A DNA stretch of 64,000 bases, taken from NCBI GenBank assembly GCA_963816775.1, contig CAWFLX010000031.1:1-64000 (forward strand), read 5' to 3'. Below, one piece after another: positions 54,199 to 63,133 of this stretch. The notes under the pieces are model-generated. The model was not told the DNA's origin, did not search any database, and saw only the letters and a list, made by a program, of their open reading frames with translations. Numbering within the stretch: the first letter of the stretch is position 1; each line of letters begins with the position of its first letter. Position numbers and translations under genes: made by a program. This DNA comes from JAFAXD01 sp963816775 (GTDB lineage: Bacteria; Pseudomonadota; Alphaproteobacteria; Rhizobiales; Xanthobacteraceae).

Positions 54199-55002
54199 AT
54201 GACGGCCATCGCACTCACGATCGCGGGCTCCAACTCGAGTGGCGGCGCCGGCATCCAAGCCGACCTCAAGACGTTTTCTGCGCTCGGCGTCTACGGGGCG
54301 AGCGTCATCACCGCGTTGACGGCCCAGAACACCAAGGGCGTAGCGGGTATCCACGACGTTCCGCCGGAGTTCGTCACTGACCAGATCGACACCGTGTTCG
54401 CGGACCTCGCGATTGATGCGGTGAAGATCGGCATGCTGGCGCACGCAGCCATCATCGACGCTGTGGCGCGCGCGCTCGATCGCAACGCCGCGCGCAACGT
54501 CGTCCTCGATCCGGTCATGATCGCGGCCTCGGGGGATCGACTACTGCGCGTTGACGCAATCGAGGCGCTCCGGCGCGAGCTCATGCCGCGCGCGCTCCTG
54601 ATCACCCCCAACCTTCCCGAAGCCGCCGCCCTGCTCGGCACCGGCCTGGCGACGGACGAGGCGGTGATGCGGGCGCAAGCCGAGCTGCTGCTCGCGGCCG
54701 GTGCCAAGGCGGTTCTGATGAAAGGCGGGCACGGGAAGGGCGCCGAAAGTGCTGATCTTCTCGTCGACCAAACGGGGGTCACCCGGTTTGCCGCTGCGCG
54801 GCTCGCGACGCGCAACACCCACGGCACAGGCTGCACGCTGTCGTCGGCCATCGCGGCCGGGCTGGCCAAGGGCCTCGCGCTTGCGGACGCCGTGCGCGAG
54901 GCCAAAGCCTACGTCACCGCCGCGATTGCGTCGTCCGATCAGTTGTCCGTCGGCGGGGGGCGCGGCCCTCTACATCATTTCCATGGCTGGTGGCCACTAT
55001 GA
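54199..55002 (+). CDS. thiD: HMP(-phosphate) kinase ThiD
   Basis: 267 residues. MTAIALTIAGSNSSGGAGIQADLK (shown in part) is diagnostic, with KIGMLAHAAIIDAV, LDPVMIAASGDRLL and NTHGTGCTLSSAIAAGLAKG as the anion hole. ATG at 54199 fits the family; a TTG three codons earlier also overlaps thiE. With thiM and thiE it forms a salvage set; no thiC, thiG or thiO is in the window. Confidence 0.95.
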   Translation: MTAIALTIAGSNSSGGAGIQADLKTFSALGVYGASVITALTAQNTKGVAGIHDVPPEFVTDQIDTVFADLAIDAVKIGMLAHAAIIDAVARALDRNAARNVVLDPVMIAASGDRLLRVDAIEALRRELMPRALLITPNLPEAAALLGTGLATDEAVMRAQAELLLAAGAKAVLMKGGHGKGAESADLLVDQTGVTRFAAARLATRNTHGTGCTLSSAIAAGLAKGLALADAVREAKAYVTAAIASSDQLSVGGGRGPLHHFHGWWPL

Positions 55003-56099
55003 ACTCAGGAGCCAAATCAATGCGCTCGATCGATCGCCGTAAACTGGTTGGAAGCGCCGGCGTTGCACTGGCCGGAACGCTCGCCGCCCCAGCGGTGGCA
55101 CGCGCGCAGGCGCAGCGCTGGCGCATGGTGACATCGTGGCCAAAACGGCTGCCCGGCCCCGGCATGTCGGCCGAGCGGGTAGCTGAGCGCATTGGCGCAC
55201 TCTCCGGAGGCCGGCTGCAAGTCACGGTCTTTGCCGCCGGTGAGTTGGTGCCGGCATTCGAGGTGCTCGACGCGGTCGGCGGCGGTGTCGCCGAGATGGG
55301 ACACACCGCTGCATTTTATTGGCAGGGCAAGGAGCCGGCAGCGGCGTTCTACACGACCGTGCCATTCGGACTTACTCCGCTCGAGCATGTGGCTTGGGTC
55401 GACGCCGGTGGCGGGCAGGCGCTTTGGGACGAGCTTTACGCGCCATTCGGGGTCAAGCCATTCATGGCCGGCAACACCGGCGTTTGCATGGGCGGCTGGT
55501 TTCGACGCGATATGAATGGACCCGAGGATCTCAAAGGACTGAAGATCCGCTCGCTCGGCCTCGGTGGTGAGGTCTTTCGCCGTTTGGGCGCGACCCCGCA
55601 GACGACGCCGGTCAGCGAAATCCTGACCAGCCTCCAGTCCGGCGTGCTCGACGCCGCCGAGTTTGTCGGCCCCGGCACCGACATCGCGCTCGGGCTCTAT
55701 CGGGTTGCGACGCTCTATTACGGTCCCGGCTTCAATAAGCCGAACGGGACCGGCGAGTGCATTGTGTCGCGCAAAGTCTGGGAAGCAGCCGACGCCGAAA
55801 CCAAGGCCATCATTGCGCACGCTTGCGCGGCGGAAGCCGCCTACGCGCTCGCCGAGATGGATCGGCTCAATGCCGAAGCCCTGGCGGTGTTGACGACTCG
55901 CGATAACGTCAAACTCAAAAGCTTCCCGCGCGGCGTTGTTACGGCTGCCCGTAACGAGGCGGTGGGTGTGGTCGGAGATCTCGCTGGACGCAGCGAGATC
56001 GCGCGTCGCGTGTACAACTCCTATAAGGCGTTTCGCGAGCGCACGGCGGCCTGGTCGCGCGTCTCGCTTAAAGCTGTGCTGGAGGCGAGGGACGGGTAG
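54999..56099 (+). CDS. TRAP-transporter receptor, TakP-like
   Basis: 366 residues. The ATG overlaps the thiD stop (ATGA), so it is in the thiamine operon. A Tat-like signal (DRRKLVGSAGVALAGTLAAPAVA) precedes WRMVTSWPKRLPGPGMSAERVAERIG, AAGELVPAFEVLDAVGGGVAEMGHTAAFYW and FMAGNTGVCMGGWF, all close to TakP, the Na+-dependent 2-oxoacid receptor of Rhodobacter. KIRSLGLGGEVFRRLGA holds the Arg that binds the ligand carboxylate. DctQ/DctM subunits are not seen here. Being under TPP control suggests a thiamine-related ligand or a misplaced 2-oxoacid system (inference). Confidence 0.88.
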   Translation: MNSGAKSMRSIDRRKLVGSAGVALAGTLAAPAVARAQAQRWRMVTSWPKRLPGPGMSAERVAERIGALSGGRLQVTVFAAGELVPAFEVLDAVGGGVAEMGHTAAFYWQGKEPAAAFYTTVPFGLTPLEHVAWVDAGGGQALWDELYAPFGVKPFMAGNTGVCMGGWFRRDMNGPEDLKGLKIRSLGLGGEVFRRLGATPQTTPVSEILTSLQSGVLDAAEFVGPGTDIALGLYRVATLYYGPGFNKPNGTGECIVSRKVWEAADAETKAIIAHACAAEAAYALAEMDRLNAEALAVLTTRDNVKLKSFPRGVVTAARNEAVGVVGDLAGRSEIARRVYNSYKAFRERTAAWSRVSLKAVLEARDG

Positions 56100-56104
56100 G
56101 TCAC

Positions 56105-56156
56105 CGACGCTCCCGCAAGTGAGCGTGAGTCCGCTCGGCCGCCCTACCTGGGCGGC
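56105..56156. other. Two hairpins in the convergent gap before the FAH-family gene
   Basis: ACGCTC-N8-GAGCGT lies at about 56107-56126, and GCCGCCC-TACCT-GGGCGGC at 56138-56156 overlaps the minus-strand stop. Both are near the 3' ends of converging genes, so they may help end transcription, but neither has a U tract. Confidence 0.35.
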
Positions 56157-56995
56157 ACGATCGATTGCTGCTGCTCGCCGAGCCCGGTAATGCCGAGCCG
56201 CACCACGTCGCCTGCCTTCAGGAACTTCGGCTGTGGCTTCATACCCAATGCGACGCCGGGCGGTGTGCCGGTGGCGATGATGTCGCCCGGCTCCATGATG
56301 AAGAACTGCGAGCAGTACCAGACCAAGTGCTCGACGCCGAAGATCATGGTCTTGGTCGAACCTTTCTGACGAGTCTCGCCGTTGACCGTCAGCCACATGT
56401 CGAGTGCTTGCGGATCTGCGATCTCGTCCTTGGTGACGAGCCACGGTCCGATCGGCCCGAAGGTTTCGCAGCCCTTGCCTTTGTCCCATTGGCCGCCGGA
56501 GCGCGCGATCTGGAAATCCCGTTCGGACACGTCGTTCGCGAGGAAGTAACCGGCGACCGCGTCCATCGCCTTGGCCTTCTCAAGATATCGGGCGCGCCTT
56601 CCAATCACGATCCCGAGTTCGATCTCGTAGTCGAGCTTGGTGGATTCTTTCGGCGTGATGGTGTCGTCGTTCGGGCCGCAGATCGAAGTTGGTGCCTTGC
56701 TGAAGATGATCGGCTCCTTCGGCAACGGCTGGCCCGCCTCCGCGGCGTGGTCGGCGTAGTTGAGTCCGATTGCAATATAGTGGCGCACCTGTCCGACGCA
56801 GGGCCCTAGTCGCGGATTACCGGTAACCTTCGGCAATTGATCGATCTTCTGGTCGCGGATTCTCGCGAGACCCTCCGGGGTCAAGGCGTCGCCCGCGATA
56901 TCGGCAACGACACTGGAGAGATCACGGATGCCACCGGCGGAATCGATGATGCCGGGCTTCTCGTGGCCGGGCGGGCCGAAACGAACCAGTTTCAT
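56144..56995 (-). CDS. Fumarylacetoacetate hydrolase (FAH) family protein
   Basis: 283 residues. MKLVRFGPPGHEKPGIIDSAG is the short N-terminal domain; YAIGLNYADHAAEAGQ, LDYEIELGIVIG (metal-binding acidic residues), YFLANDVSERDFQ and MEPGDIIATGTPPGVALG are standard. These enzymes cleave C-C bonds in acylpyruvates and ring-cleavage products (2-hydroxyhepta-dienedioate, 2,4-diketo sugar acids). The neighbouring SDR, 69 bases upstream on the same strand, fits a catabolic pair. Confidence 0.9.
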   Translation of the reverse strand: MKLVRFGPPGHEKPGIIDSAGGIRDLSSVVADIAGDALTPEGLARIRDQKIDQLPKVTGNPRLGPCVGQVRHYIAIGLNYADHAAEAGQPLPKEPIIFSKAPTSICGPNDDTITPKESTKLDYEIELGIVIGRRARYLEKAKAMDAVAGYFLANDVSERDFQIARSGGQWDKGKGCETFGPIGPWLVTKDEIADPQALDMWLTVNGETRQKGSTKTMIFGVEHLVWYCSQFFIMEPGDIIATGTPPGVALGMKPQPKFLKAGDVVRLGITGLGEQQQSIVPPR

Positions 56996-57064
56996 GGCAA
57001 AAATCCTGCGTTGGGGTGAGAAGGCGCAATCATGCGTCGCGCGCGCGCCGTGAGCAAGCGCCTG

Positions 57065-57847
57065 TCACGCGAAGGCGGCGGGGAACGCCCCGCCGTCGAT
57101 CAGCAGATTATGTCCGGTGATAAAGCCGGCATGGGTGGAGCACAAGAACGCGCAGGCCGCGCCGAATTCCTCGGGCTGGCCGACCCGCTTGGCCGGGATG
57201 CTGGCGACCCGTTGTGCGCGCGCCGCTTGCGGGGTGGTGTTGTCGCGTTTGGCGGCGGTCTCGAAGATCGCGCGCAGCCGGTCGGTTTCGAACGCACCCG
57301 GAAGCAGGAAATTGATGGTGACGTTATGCTGGGCGACCGCGCGTGCGACCGTGGTCAGGAACGCCGTCAGGCCGGCACGCGCGCCACAGGAGACTTCAAG
57401 ATTCACTTGCGGCATCAAAACGCCGCCCGATGTGATGTTGACGATGCGACCGAATTTCTTCGCCACCATCGCGTCGATCGCCTTTTGGATCAGCTCAATC
57501 GGTGAGATCATGCTGCCGACGACGCCGTCGAGAATCTGTTGCCTGGTCACGTCGTGGTAGTCGCGTGGCGGAGGACCCAGATTGTTGGTGACGAGAATAT
57601 CGGGGTCTGGGCAGGCGGTGAACAGCGCTGCCTGACCCTCCGGGCTCGCGACATCGGCGGCGACCGCGATCACCTTGGTTCCGGTGGCCTTCCCGATGTC
57701 AGCCGCGGTCGCCTCGGCGGTATCGCGGCTGCGACCGTTGACGATGACTTCGCAGCCGGCCTCGGCCAGTTTCTCCGCGCAAGCACGGCCGAGACCTTTG
57801 CTTGATGCGCACACGATCGCCTTGCGGCCGGCAATCCCGAGATCCAT
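57065..57847 (-). CDS. SDR-family oxidoreductase with altered active site
   Basis: 260 residues. ASSKGLGRACAEKLAEAG is the NAD(P)-binding loop, LVTNNLGPPP and IVNITSGGVL with Ser follow. Where the catalytic Tyr-x-x-x-Lys is expected, the sequence reads EVSCGARAGLTAF, with no Tyr or Lys. A subgroup of SDRs with N/C-G-A-R in this place is common in proteobacteria and is of unknown activity. It is probably co-transcribed with the FAH gene. Confidence 0.85.
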   Translation of the reverse strand: MDLGIAGRKAIVCASSKGLGRACAEKLAEAGCEVIVNGRSRDTAEATAADIGKATGTKVIAVAADVASPEGQAALFTACPDPDILVTNNLGPPPRDYHDVTRQQILDGVVGSMISPIELIQKAIDAMVAKKFGRIVNITSGGVLMPQVNLEVSCGARAGLTAFLTTVARAVAQHNVTINFLLPGAFETDRLRAIFETAAKRDNTTPQAARAQRVASIPAKRVGQPEEFGAACAFLCSTHAGFITGHNLLIDGGAFPAAFA

Positions 57848-57955
57848 GAACGTTTCCCGATATGAGTTCTAAGCGCGAGCGTGAGGATCACGCATTTTAT
57901 GTGCGTGCCGGTCAAGCCTCGGCAGAAATGCGATGAGTATCCCGATTGCGCGCGG

Positions 57956-59125
57956 TCAAACCTGCGGCGACTCGCTTGCTGCGACGCTGCTCACGGCATT
58001 GCCGCGCCAGACGAAAGGCGAACCGCGCCAGCCGCTGACCCACAGCGCCGGGAGCGCAAGATCGCGCACGAGCGCATGCAGCGGGTAGAGCCTCGACAGC
58101 GGCCAGCCGGCGACGCGCGCCAGCTTCATCTCGGTTCCATACCAGAGGATTGTCACGGCCAGGACGGCCGGGATCCAGGACAGGTCGAGTGCGGTAGCGA
58201 GCGTCGCGGCCGCGATCGACGGAAGCAGCGCGCCGCCGATGATTTCGGGAACATAAAAGCACGGGAACGAAGCGCGCCGAAGCTGCGCCCAGCGCGCCTG
58301 CCGGCGCCAAACCTCGAGCGCGGTGCGGCGGCCGAGCGGTTGCGGGAACGGCGCGTCGACGAGGCGCACGCGCAGGCCCGCGTCGCGCACCACCTTGGTC
58401 GACGCCGCGTCTTCGGCCGGCTCCAATCCCAGCAAGCGGATCCCGCCGGCGTCTTCCAGCACCGAGCGTCGCCAGAACATCGTCTTGCCCTGCGCGAACC
58501 CGACCCCGAGCGTGTCGGCGACGTATTGCCAGCGGGCCTCGTAGGTGTTGAGGAACGCGCATTCGACGTCGGCCCAGAATCCCTGCGGCGCGGTTCCCGA
58601 CGGCGGCGAGCAGACGAGACCGGTATCCTCGCGCCAGCAGTTCCACAGCCGCGTCAGATAGTCGGGGGGCATCAGCACGTTGTGGTCGGCGAGCACGATC
58701 CACTCATGCGCGGCGGCGTTCCAGCCTTTGAAGCAATTGTTGAGCTTGGGATTGGCGCTGATGCGTTCGTCGCCGATCAACAGTCGGGCGCGTACGTGTG
58801 GATGTTCGTCGATGAGGCGCTGGACGGTCGGCACCACCGGGTCGCGCGCGTGGGCGACGCAGAAAATAAGCTCATAACTTGGATAATCAAGTTCAAAACC
58901 TGAGCGCAATGTCGGCTCGACGAAATTGTCGAGGCCGCAGAGCGGGCGTACCAAGCTGATCGGCGGGGCCTCGTGCGGCGCGGGTTCGACGTGCGTGCGC
59001 GCTCTGCAACGGATGCTTGCAACCGCGACGGTGGCGAGATGAGAACCGACGGTGATGCAGAGGATAATTGCTGCGGTCCAAATCACCGGTGCCATGGGCG
59101 CGACGCTAGTGCGGTGCAATGACAC
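57956..59125 (-). CDS. Ceramide-glucosyltransferase-like (GT21/HpnI-type) glycosyltransferase
   Basis: 389 residues, or 379 from the ATG at 59095. Starts with an N-terminal hydrophobic helix (VIWTAAIILCITVGSHLATVAV). GT-A motifs are VRPLCGLDNFVEPTL, the DxD-equivalent VLADHNVLMPPDYL and the processivity-like RRQARWAQLRR ((Q/R)xxRW) that defines GT21. C-terminal hydrophobic helices anchor it. Bacterial relatives glycosylate ceramides, diacylglycerol or hopanoids (HpnI). It lies divergent to LpxH-like and PmtA-like genes, an envelope-lipid neighbourhood. Confidence 0.85.
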   Translation of the reverse strand: MSLHRTSVAPMAPVIWTAAIILCITVGSHLATVAVASIRCRARTHVEPAPHEAPPISLVRPLCGLDNFVEPTLRSGFELDYPSYELIFCVAHARDPVVPTVQRLIDEHPHVRARLLIGDERISANPKLNNCFKGWNAAAHEWIVLADHNVLMPPDYLTRLWNCWREDTGLVCSPPSGTAPQGFWADVECAFLNTYEARWQYVADTLGVGFAQGKTMFWRRSVLEDAGGIRLLGLEPAEDAASTKVVRDAGLRVRLVDAPFPQPLGRRTALEVWRRQARWAQLRRASFPCFYVPEIIGGALLPSIAAATLATALDLSWIPAVLAVTILWYGTEMKLARVAGWPLSRLYPLHALVRDLALPALWVSGWRGSPFVWRGNAVSSVAASESPQV

Positions 59126-59255
59126 ATTTGTGACGGGCTCGCTGGCAGGTCGCTCGACGTCGAATTTGCTGCTGACTGCCCGCCCACTTTTGTCATATAA
59201 GTGTTATCCGAGTCGGGCATAGCACTATTATCATGCGACAACAAGACTGGCCATC

Positions 59256-60056
59256 GTGACGGTGGACCCTCAGCATTTTCGCGCTCTTTTTATCTCCGAC
59301 GTGCACCTCGGTGCACGCGGATGTCAGGCTGATCGGCTGCTCGATTTTCTGCGCTGGCACGACGCCGACACGATCTATCTGGTCGGCGATATCGTCGACG
59401 GCTGGGCGCTGCGATCCGGGTGGTATTGGCCGCAAACCCATAACGACATCGTGCAGAAGCTGCTGCGCAAGGCGCGCAAGGGCGCGCGCATCATCTACGT
59501 GCCCGGCAATCACGACGAGTTCATGCGCGAGTATTATGGCACCCACTTCGGCGGTATCGAAGTGGTTGAGAACACCATTCATGTCGCGAAGGACGGCCAG
59601 CGCTATCTCGTCATCCACGGCGATTTGTTTGATCTGGTTGTGACGCAGGCGCGCTGGCTCGCACTGCTCGGCGACAAGGCTTACGATTTCGCCCTCGTGG
59701 TGAACCGCGTGTTCAATGAGGTGCGCCGAAAGTTGGGCTTCGGCTACTGGTCGCTGTCGCAATGGGCCAAGCTGAAGGTCAAGAACGCGGTGAGCTACAT
59801 CGGCGAATACGAGAAGACTCTGGTTTCGGAGGCACAGCGTCATTCGGCCGAGGGCGTGATCTGCGGCCACATCCATCACGCCGCTATTCACGACGAGTTC
59901 GGCATCCGGTATATCAATTGCGGAGATTGGGTTGAAAGCTGCACGGCGATCGCAGAGCATCCCGATGGCCGATTTGAACTCATAACCTGGACGCACACGA
60001 AGCCGCAGCTCGAAGCCGTCGAGGCCGAGCCGGCGATCGGCGCCCAAGCCGCCTGA
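59256..60056 (+). CDS. LpxH-like metallophosphoesterase (UDP-2,3-diacylglucosamine diphosphatase family)
   Basis: 266 residues, GTG start. All metallophosphatase blocks are present: FISDVHLGARG, YLVGDIVDGWAL, YVPGNHDEFM, VIHGDLFD and ICGHIHHAAI. The layout is that of LpxH2-type/UDP-2,3-diacylglucosamine hydrolases of lipid A synthesis, although alphaproteobacteria normally use LpxI, so a related lipid diphosphatase role is possible. It starts 130 bases from the divergent GT21 gene. Confidence 0.88.
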   Translation: MTVDPQHFRALFISDVHLGARGCQADRLLDFLRWHDADTIYLVGDIVDGWALRSGWYWPQTHNDIVQKLLRKARKGARIIYVPGNHDEFMREYYGTHFGGIEVVENTIHVAKDGQRYLVIHGDLFDLVVTQARWLALLGDKAYDFALVVNRVFNEVRRKLGFGYWSLSQWAKLKVKNAVSYIGEYEKTLVSEAQRHSAEGVICGHIHHAAIHDEFGIRYINCGDWVESCTAIAEHPDGRFELITWTHTKPQLEAVEAEPAIGAQAA

Positions 60057-60098
60057 GCCACCTATCCAACCTTCGTTCCAGCCCGAGAGATTGTCGCC

Positions 60099-60770
60099 AT
60101 GCTACAAACGCGATTGTCAGACCCTGATCGCCAAGTAGTCGAGACGGCCTATGCGCGATGGGCCCCGGTCTACGACAAACTATGTGGGCCGATCTTCGAG
60201 CCGGGCCGGCGCAGCGCGACCGGCGCGGCGATGCGGATCGGCGGGCGTATCCTGGAAGTCGGCGTTGGTACCGGGTTGTCGTTCGGCGACTACGACGCGT
60301 CGACCGAGGTCGTGGGCATCGATTTTTCCGAACCCATGGTGGCCAAGGCGCGCCGGCGCATGGCGAGCGGTCTTTATCCGCACGTCAAGGACGTCATGGT
60401 CATGGATGCGCACGAGCTTGCATTCGAGGATGCATCCTTCGACTGCGTGGTCGCGCAGTTCGTCATCACGCTCGTCGCCGATCCGGAGCGCGTGCTGTCG
60501 GAATGCGCGCGCGTTCTGCGTCCGGGCGGCGAAATCATCCTGGTCAATCATCTCTACTCGGAGCGCGGCATGCTGGCGGCGATCGAACGCTGGGCTGCCA
60601 AGCCGACGCGGGCGCTCGGCCTGCGGCCGGAGTTTCCGTTTGCGCGCCTCCTCGCATGGGCGCAAGCGCACGGCGGTGTGGAATTGCTCGAGCGCCGGCG
60701 CATCAAGCCCCTGGGCGCCTATACATTGGTTCGGTTCCAGCGCGTGGGTGCGCGCAAGCAAGCGGCTTAG
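60099..60770 (+). CDS. Class I SAM methyltransferase, PmtA-like
   Basis: 223 residues. ILEVGVGTGLSF is SAM motif I, VVGIDFSEPMVAKARRR motif II, then DAHELAFEDASFDCVVAQFVITLVADP and VLRPGGEIILVNH. The combination resembles phosphatidylethanolamine N-methyltransferase PmtA of alphaproteobacteria and ubiquinone/menaquinone-type enzymes. It is 42 bases after the LpxH-like gene. A lipid-headgroup substrate is plausible given the company. Confidence 0.82.
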   Translation: MLQTRLSDPDRQVVETAYARWAPVYDKLCGPIFEPGRRSATGAAMRIGGRILEVGVGTGLSFGDYDASTEVVGIDFSEPMVAKARRRMASGLYPHVKDVMVMDAHELAFEDASFDCVVAQFVITLVADPERVLSECARVLRPGGEIILVNHLYSERGMLAAIERWAAKPTRALGLRPEFPFARLLAWAQAHGGVELLERRRIKPLGAYTLVRFQRVGARKQAA

Positions 60771-60893
60771 GGCGGATTGAAGCCCGGAACGTAGATCCTC
60801 GCCGACGCGGCTGTCGGCATCGTTCACCGGCTGAGACTTCGCTGCATCACAGGGCGGTGGCCTTGTCGGCCATTGCGCGATACTCTTGCCGAC

Positions 60894-61886
60894 ATGGCGG
60901 CGCCCGACAAAACAACCACCCTGCCAACCTCCGCCGATGTCGACACGGCCGCGGCGCGGCTCAACGGCGTTGCCCTGCATACCCCTCTGATATCCTCGCC
61001 GACGCTCGACGCGCTCACCGGCGGTCGCATCTTCCTCAAGGCCGAGACTTTGCAGCGCACCGGCTCGTTCAAGTTCCGCGGCGCCTACAACAAGCTCTCC
61101 GCGCTCGCGAACGAGCAGCGCGCCGGCGGCGTGGTGGCTTTTTCATCCGGCAATCACGCGCAAGGCGTAGCGGCGGCGGCGAAGCTCCTTGGGATGCCCG
61201 CGGTCATCGTGATGCCGTCCGATGCGCCGCGCGCCAAACGCGAGCGAACCGCGGCGCTCGGCGCCGAGGTCGTGCTCTATGATCGCGGCCGCGAAGACCG
61301 CGCGGCGATCGCGCGCGGTCTCGCCGACGAACGCGCCGCCGTGCTGGTGCCACCCTACGACGATCCGCTGATCATCGCCGGGCAGGGAACCGCCGGACGC
61401 GAAATCGTGGAGGATCTGACGGCGCTCGGGCTCGCCCCCGAGGTGGTGATCATCAATGCGTCCGGCGGCGGGCTCGCGGCCGGCATTGCGCTCGCCGTCA
61501 AGGCGCGTGTTCCGAACGCCCGGCTGCTGACCGCCGAGCCCGCCGGTTTCGACGATCACCTGCGTTCGTTCAAAACCGGCAGGCGCGAGCACAACGACAA
61601 GATCAGCGGCTCGATCTGCGACGCGCTGATGGCGCAATCCCCGGGCGAGCTCACCTTCGCGATCAATCGCTTGCTGATCGGCGAAGGCGTCACGGCGACC
61701 GACGAGGAAGCCGGCCGTGCGGTCGCTTTCGCATTCCACGAGCTCAAGCTCGTGGTCGAGCCAGGGGGCGCGGTCGCGCTGGCGGCGCTGCTCGCGGGCA
61801 AGATCGACGTGCGCCACAAGGTCGTGGCGGTCGTCCTTTCCGGCGGCAATGTCGATCCGGATCTGTTTTCCCGGCTGGTGGCGTGA
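60894..61886 (+). CDS. Threonine/serine dehydratase (PLP fold-type II)
   Basis: 330 residues. GSFKFRGAYNK contains the PLP lysine; FSSGNHAQGVAAAAKLLG, NASGGGLAAG (phosphate loop) and VVLSGGNVD are typical of catabolic threonine ammonia-lyases (TdcB-type, no regulatory ACT domains). It converts Thr to 2-oxobutyrate or Ser to pyruvate. ATG at 60894 was chosen over upstream codons that lack similarity. Confidence 0.9.
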   Translation: MAAPDKTTTLPTSADVDTAAARLNGVALHTPLISSPTLDALTGGRIFLKAETLQRTGSFKFRGAYNKLSALANEQRAGGVVAFSSGNHAQGVAAAAKLLGMPAVIVMPSDAPRAKRERTAALGAEVVLYDRGREDRAAIARGLADERAAVLVPPYDDPLIIAGQGTAGREIVEDLTALGLAPEVVIINASGGGLAAGIALAVKARVPNARLLTAEPAGFDDHLRSFKTGRREHNDKISGSICDALMAQSPGELTFAINRLLIGEGVTATDEEAGRAVAFAFHELKLVVEPGGAVALAALLAGKIDVRHKVVAVVLSGGNVDPDLFSRLVA

Positions 61887-61958
61887 CCAGGAATCAGTAC
61901 TCAGTGGTCGGTAATCAGAGCAGCCGGTTCAGTATGATTTCTGATTACTGATTCCTGG
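61887..61958. repeat. Inverted repeat between the dehydratase and MFS genes
   Basis: CCAGGAATCAGTACTCAG (61887-61904) and CTGATTACTGATTCCTGG (61941-61958) match in 17 of 18 positions over a 36-base loop. A further GTAATCAG lies in the loop. There is no U tract, so it is not a clear terminator; it resembles a dispersed AT-richer intergenic repeat and fills almost the whole gap between the two genes. Confidence 0.55.
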
Positions 61959-61961
61959 ATC

Positions 61962-63125
61962 ATGCCAGTTTCCCGCGATTCATTCGCGCCGCGTCTGGCG
62001 GCGTTCTACGCGACCTTGGGCATCGCCACCGGGTTTGGCATGCCGTTCTTCCCCTTGTGGCTCGAGTACAAGGGCCTCGACGCGGCCGCGATCGGGATCG
62101 TGCTGGCCGCTCCGATGGTGGTGCGTATTTTTTGCGTGCCGCTTGCGACGCGCTTCGCCGATCGTTTCAACGCGTTGCGCGCTGCGATTCTGATCAGTTC
62201 GATCGGCAGCGCGCTCGGTAATGCGCTGATCGGTTTCGGCTCCGGCTTCATCAGCATCCTCTGCTTCATGGTGCTGGCCGCGCTGTTTTTCACGCCCGGA
62301 TTTCCGCTCACCGACGCCTACGCGCTGCGCGGCCTGGCGGAGCGCAAGCGCGCTTACGGTCCGGTGCGGTTGTGGTCGTCAGCGGCCTATATCGCCGCCA
62401 ATATCGGCGGCGGTTTCCTGATCGGCATGATCGCCCGCGCCAATATCATCTGGCTGATCGTTTCGGCGTTCGTGCTAGGCACGATCTGCGCCCTCATGCT
62501 GCTTCCACTGCAGCCCCACCCCACGCACAAAGGCGGTCCGGCGCCATCCGCCAAAATTCTTTGGCGCTCGTCGGTGTTCGTGGCCGTGCTGATCGCGTGC
62601 AGCCTCGTGCAGGCGAGCCACGCGCTCTATTACGGCTTTTCAACCATCGACTGGACCACCAAAGGGCTGAGCGACACGGCCATCGGCTCGCTGTGGGCGC
62701 TTGGGGTGATAGCCGAAATTCTGCTGTTTGCGGCGTCCGGTTTTTTGAGCGAACTGATCAGCCCCTTAGCGTTCGTGGTGATCGGGGCCGGCGGCGCAAC
62801 GGTGCGCTGGGGCGTCATGGCGTTCGACCCGCCGCTGATCCTCCTGCCGGCGCTGCAGTGCCTGCACGCGCTGTCGTTTACGTCGACCCATCTCGGCGCC
62901 ATGCAGTTCTTGGCGCGCGTGGTTCCGACCGGTCTCGGGGCGACCGCGCAAGGTGACTTTGTGGCCGCGCAAGGCGTCGTCTTCAGTTTCGCGATGGCGT
63001 TTTCCGGCAGTCTGTTTCACGCCTACGGCGATCGCGCCTACGCCGCTATGGCGCTCGTGGCGGCCATCGGGTTCGCGGTCGCGGTCGCGGCGTATTGGAT
63101 CGGCCGCGCGCGGCCGGGCCTGTAG
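61962..63125 (+). CDS. MFS transporter
   Basis: 387 residues, about 12 hydrophobic helices. GFGMPFFPLWLEYKGLDAAAIGIVLAAPMVVRIF (shown in overlapping fragments) and LATRFADRFNALRAAIL in loop 2-3 are typical of the HcaT/phenylpropionate-permease MFS_1-like group. It may move aromatic or other organic acids. The ATG lies three bases past the inverted repeat. Confidence 0.87.
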   Translation: MPVSRDSFAPRLAAFYATLGIATGFGMPFFPLWLEYKGLDAAAIGIVLAAPMVVRIFCVPLATRFADRFNALRAAILISSIGSALGNALIGFGSGFISILCFMVLAALFFTPGFPLTDAYALRGLAERKRAYGPVRLWSSAAYIAANIGGGFLIGMIARANIIWLIVSAFVLGTICALMLLPLQPHPTHKGGPAPSAKILWRSSVFVAVLIACSLVQASHALYYGFSTIDWTTKGLSDTAIGSLWALGVIAEILLFAASGFLSELISPLAFVVIGAGGATVRWGVMAFDPPLILLPALQCLHALSFTSTHLGAMQFLARVVPTGLGATAQGDFVAAQGVVFSFAMAFSGSLFHAYGDRAYAAMALVAAIGFAVAVAAYWIGRARPGL

Positions 63126-63133
63126 CGCGGCCT

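Noticed and set aside
55017..56489. 490-codon minus-strand ORF opposite the TRAP receptor
   Set aside because: Spans two real genes in opposite orientations and has no recognisable motif.
57881..58903. 340-codon plus-strand ORF opposite the GT21 gene
   Set aside because: Antisense shadow with Arg-rich, motif-free translation.
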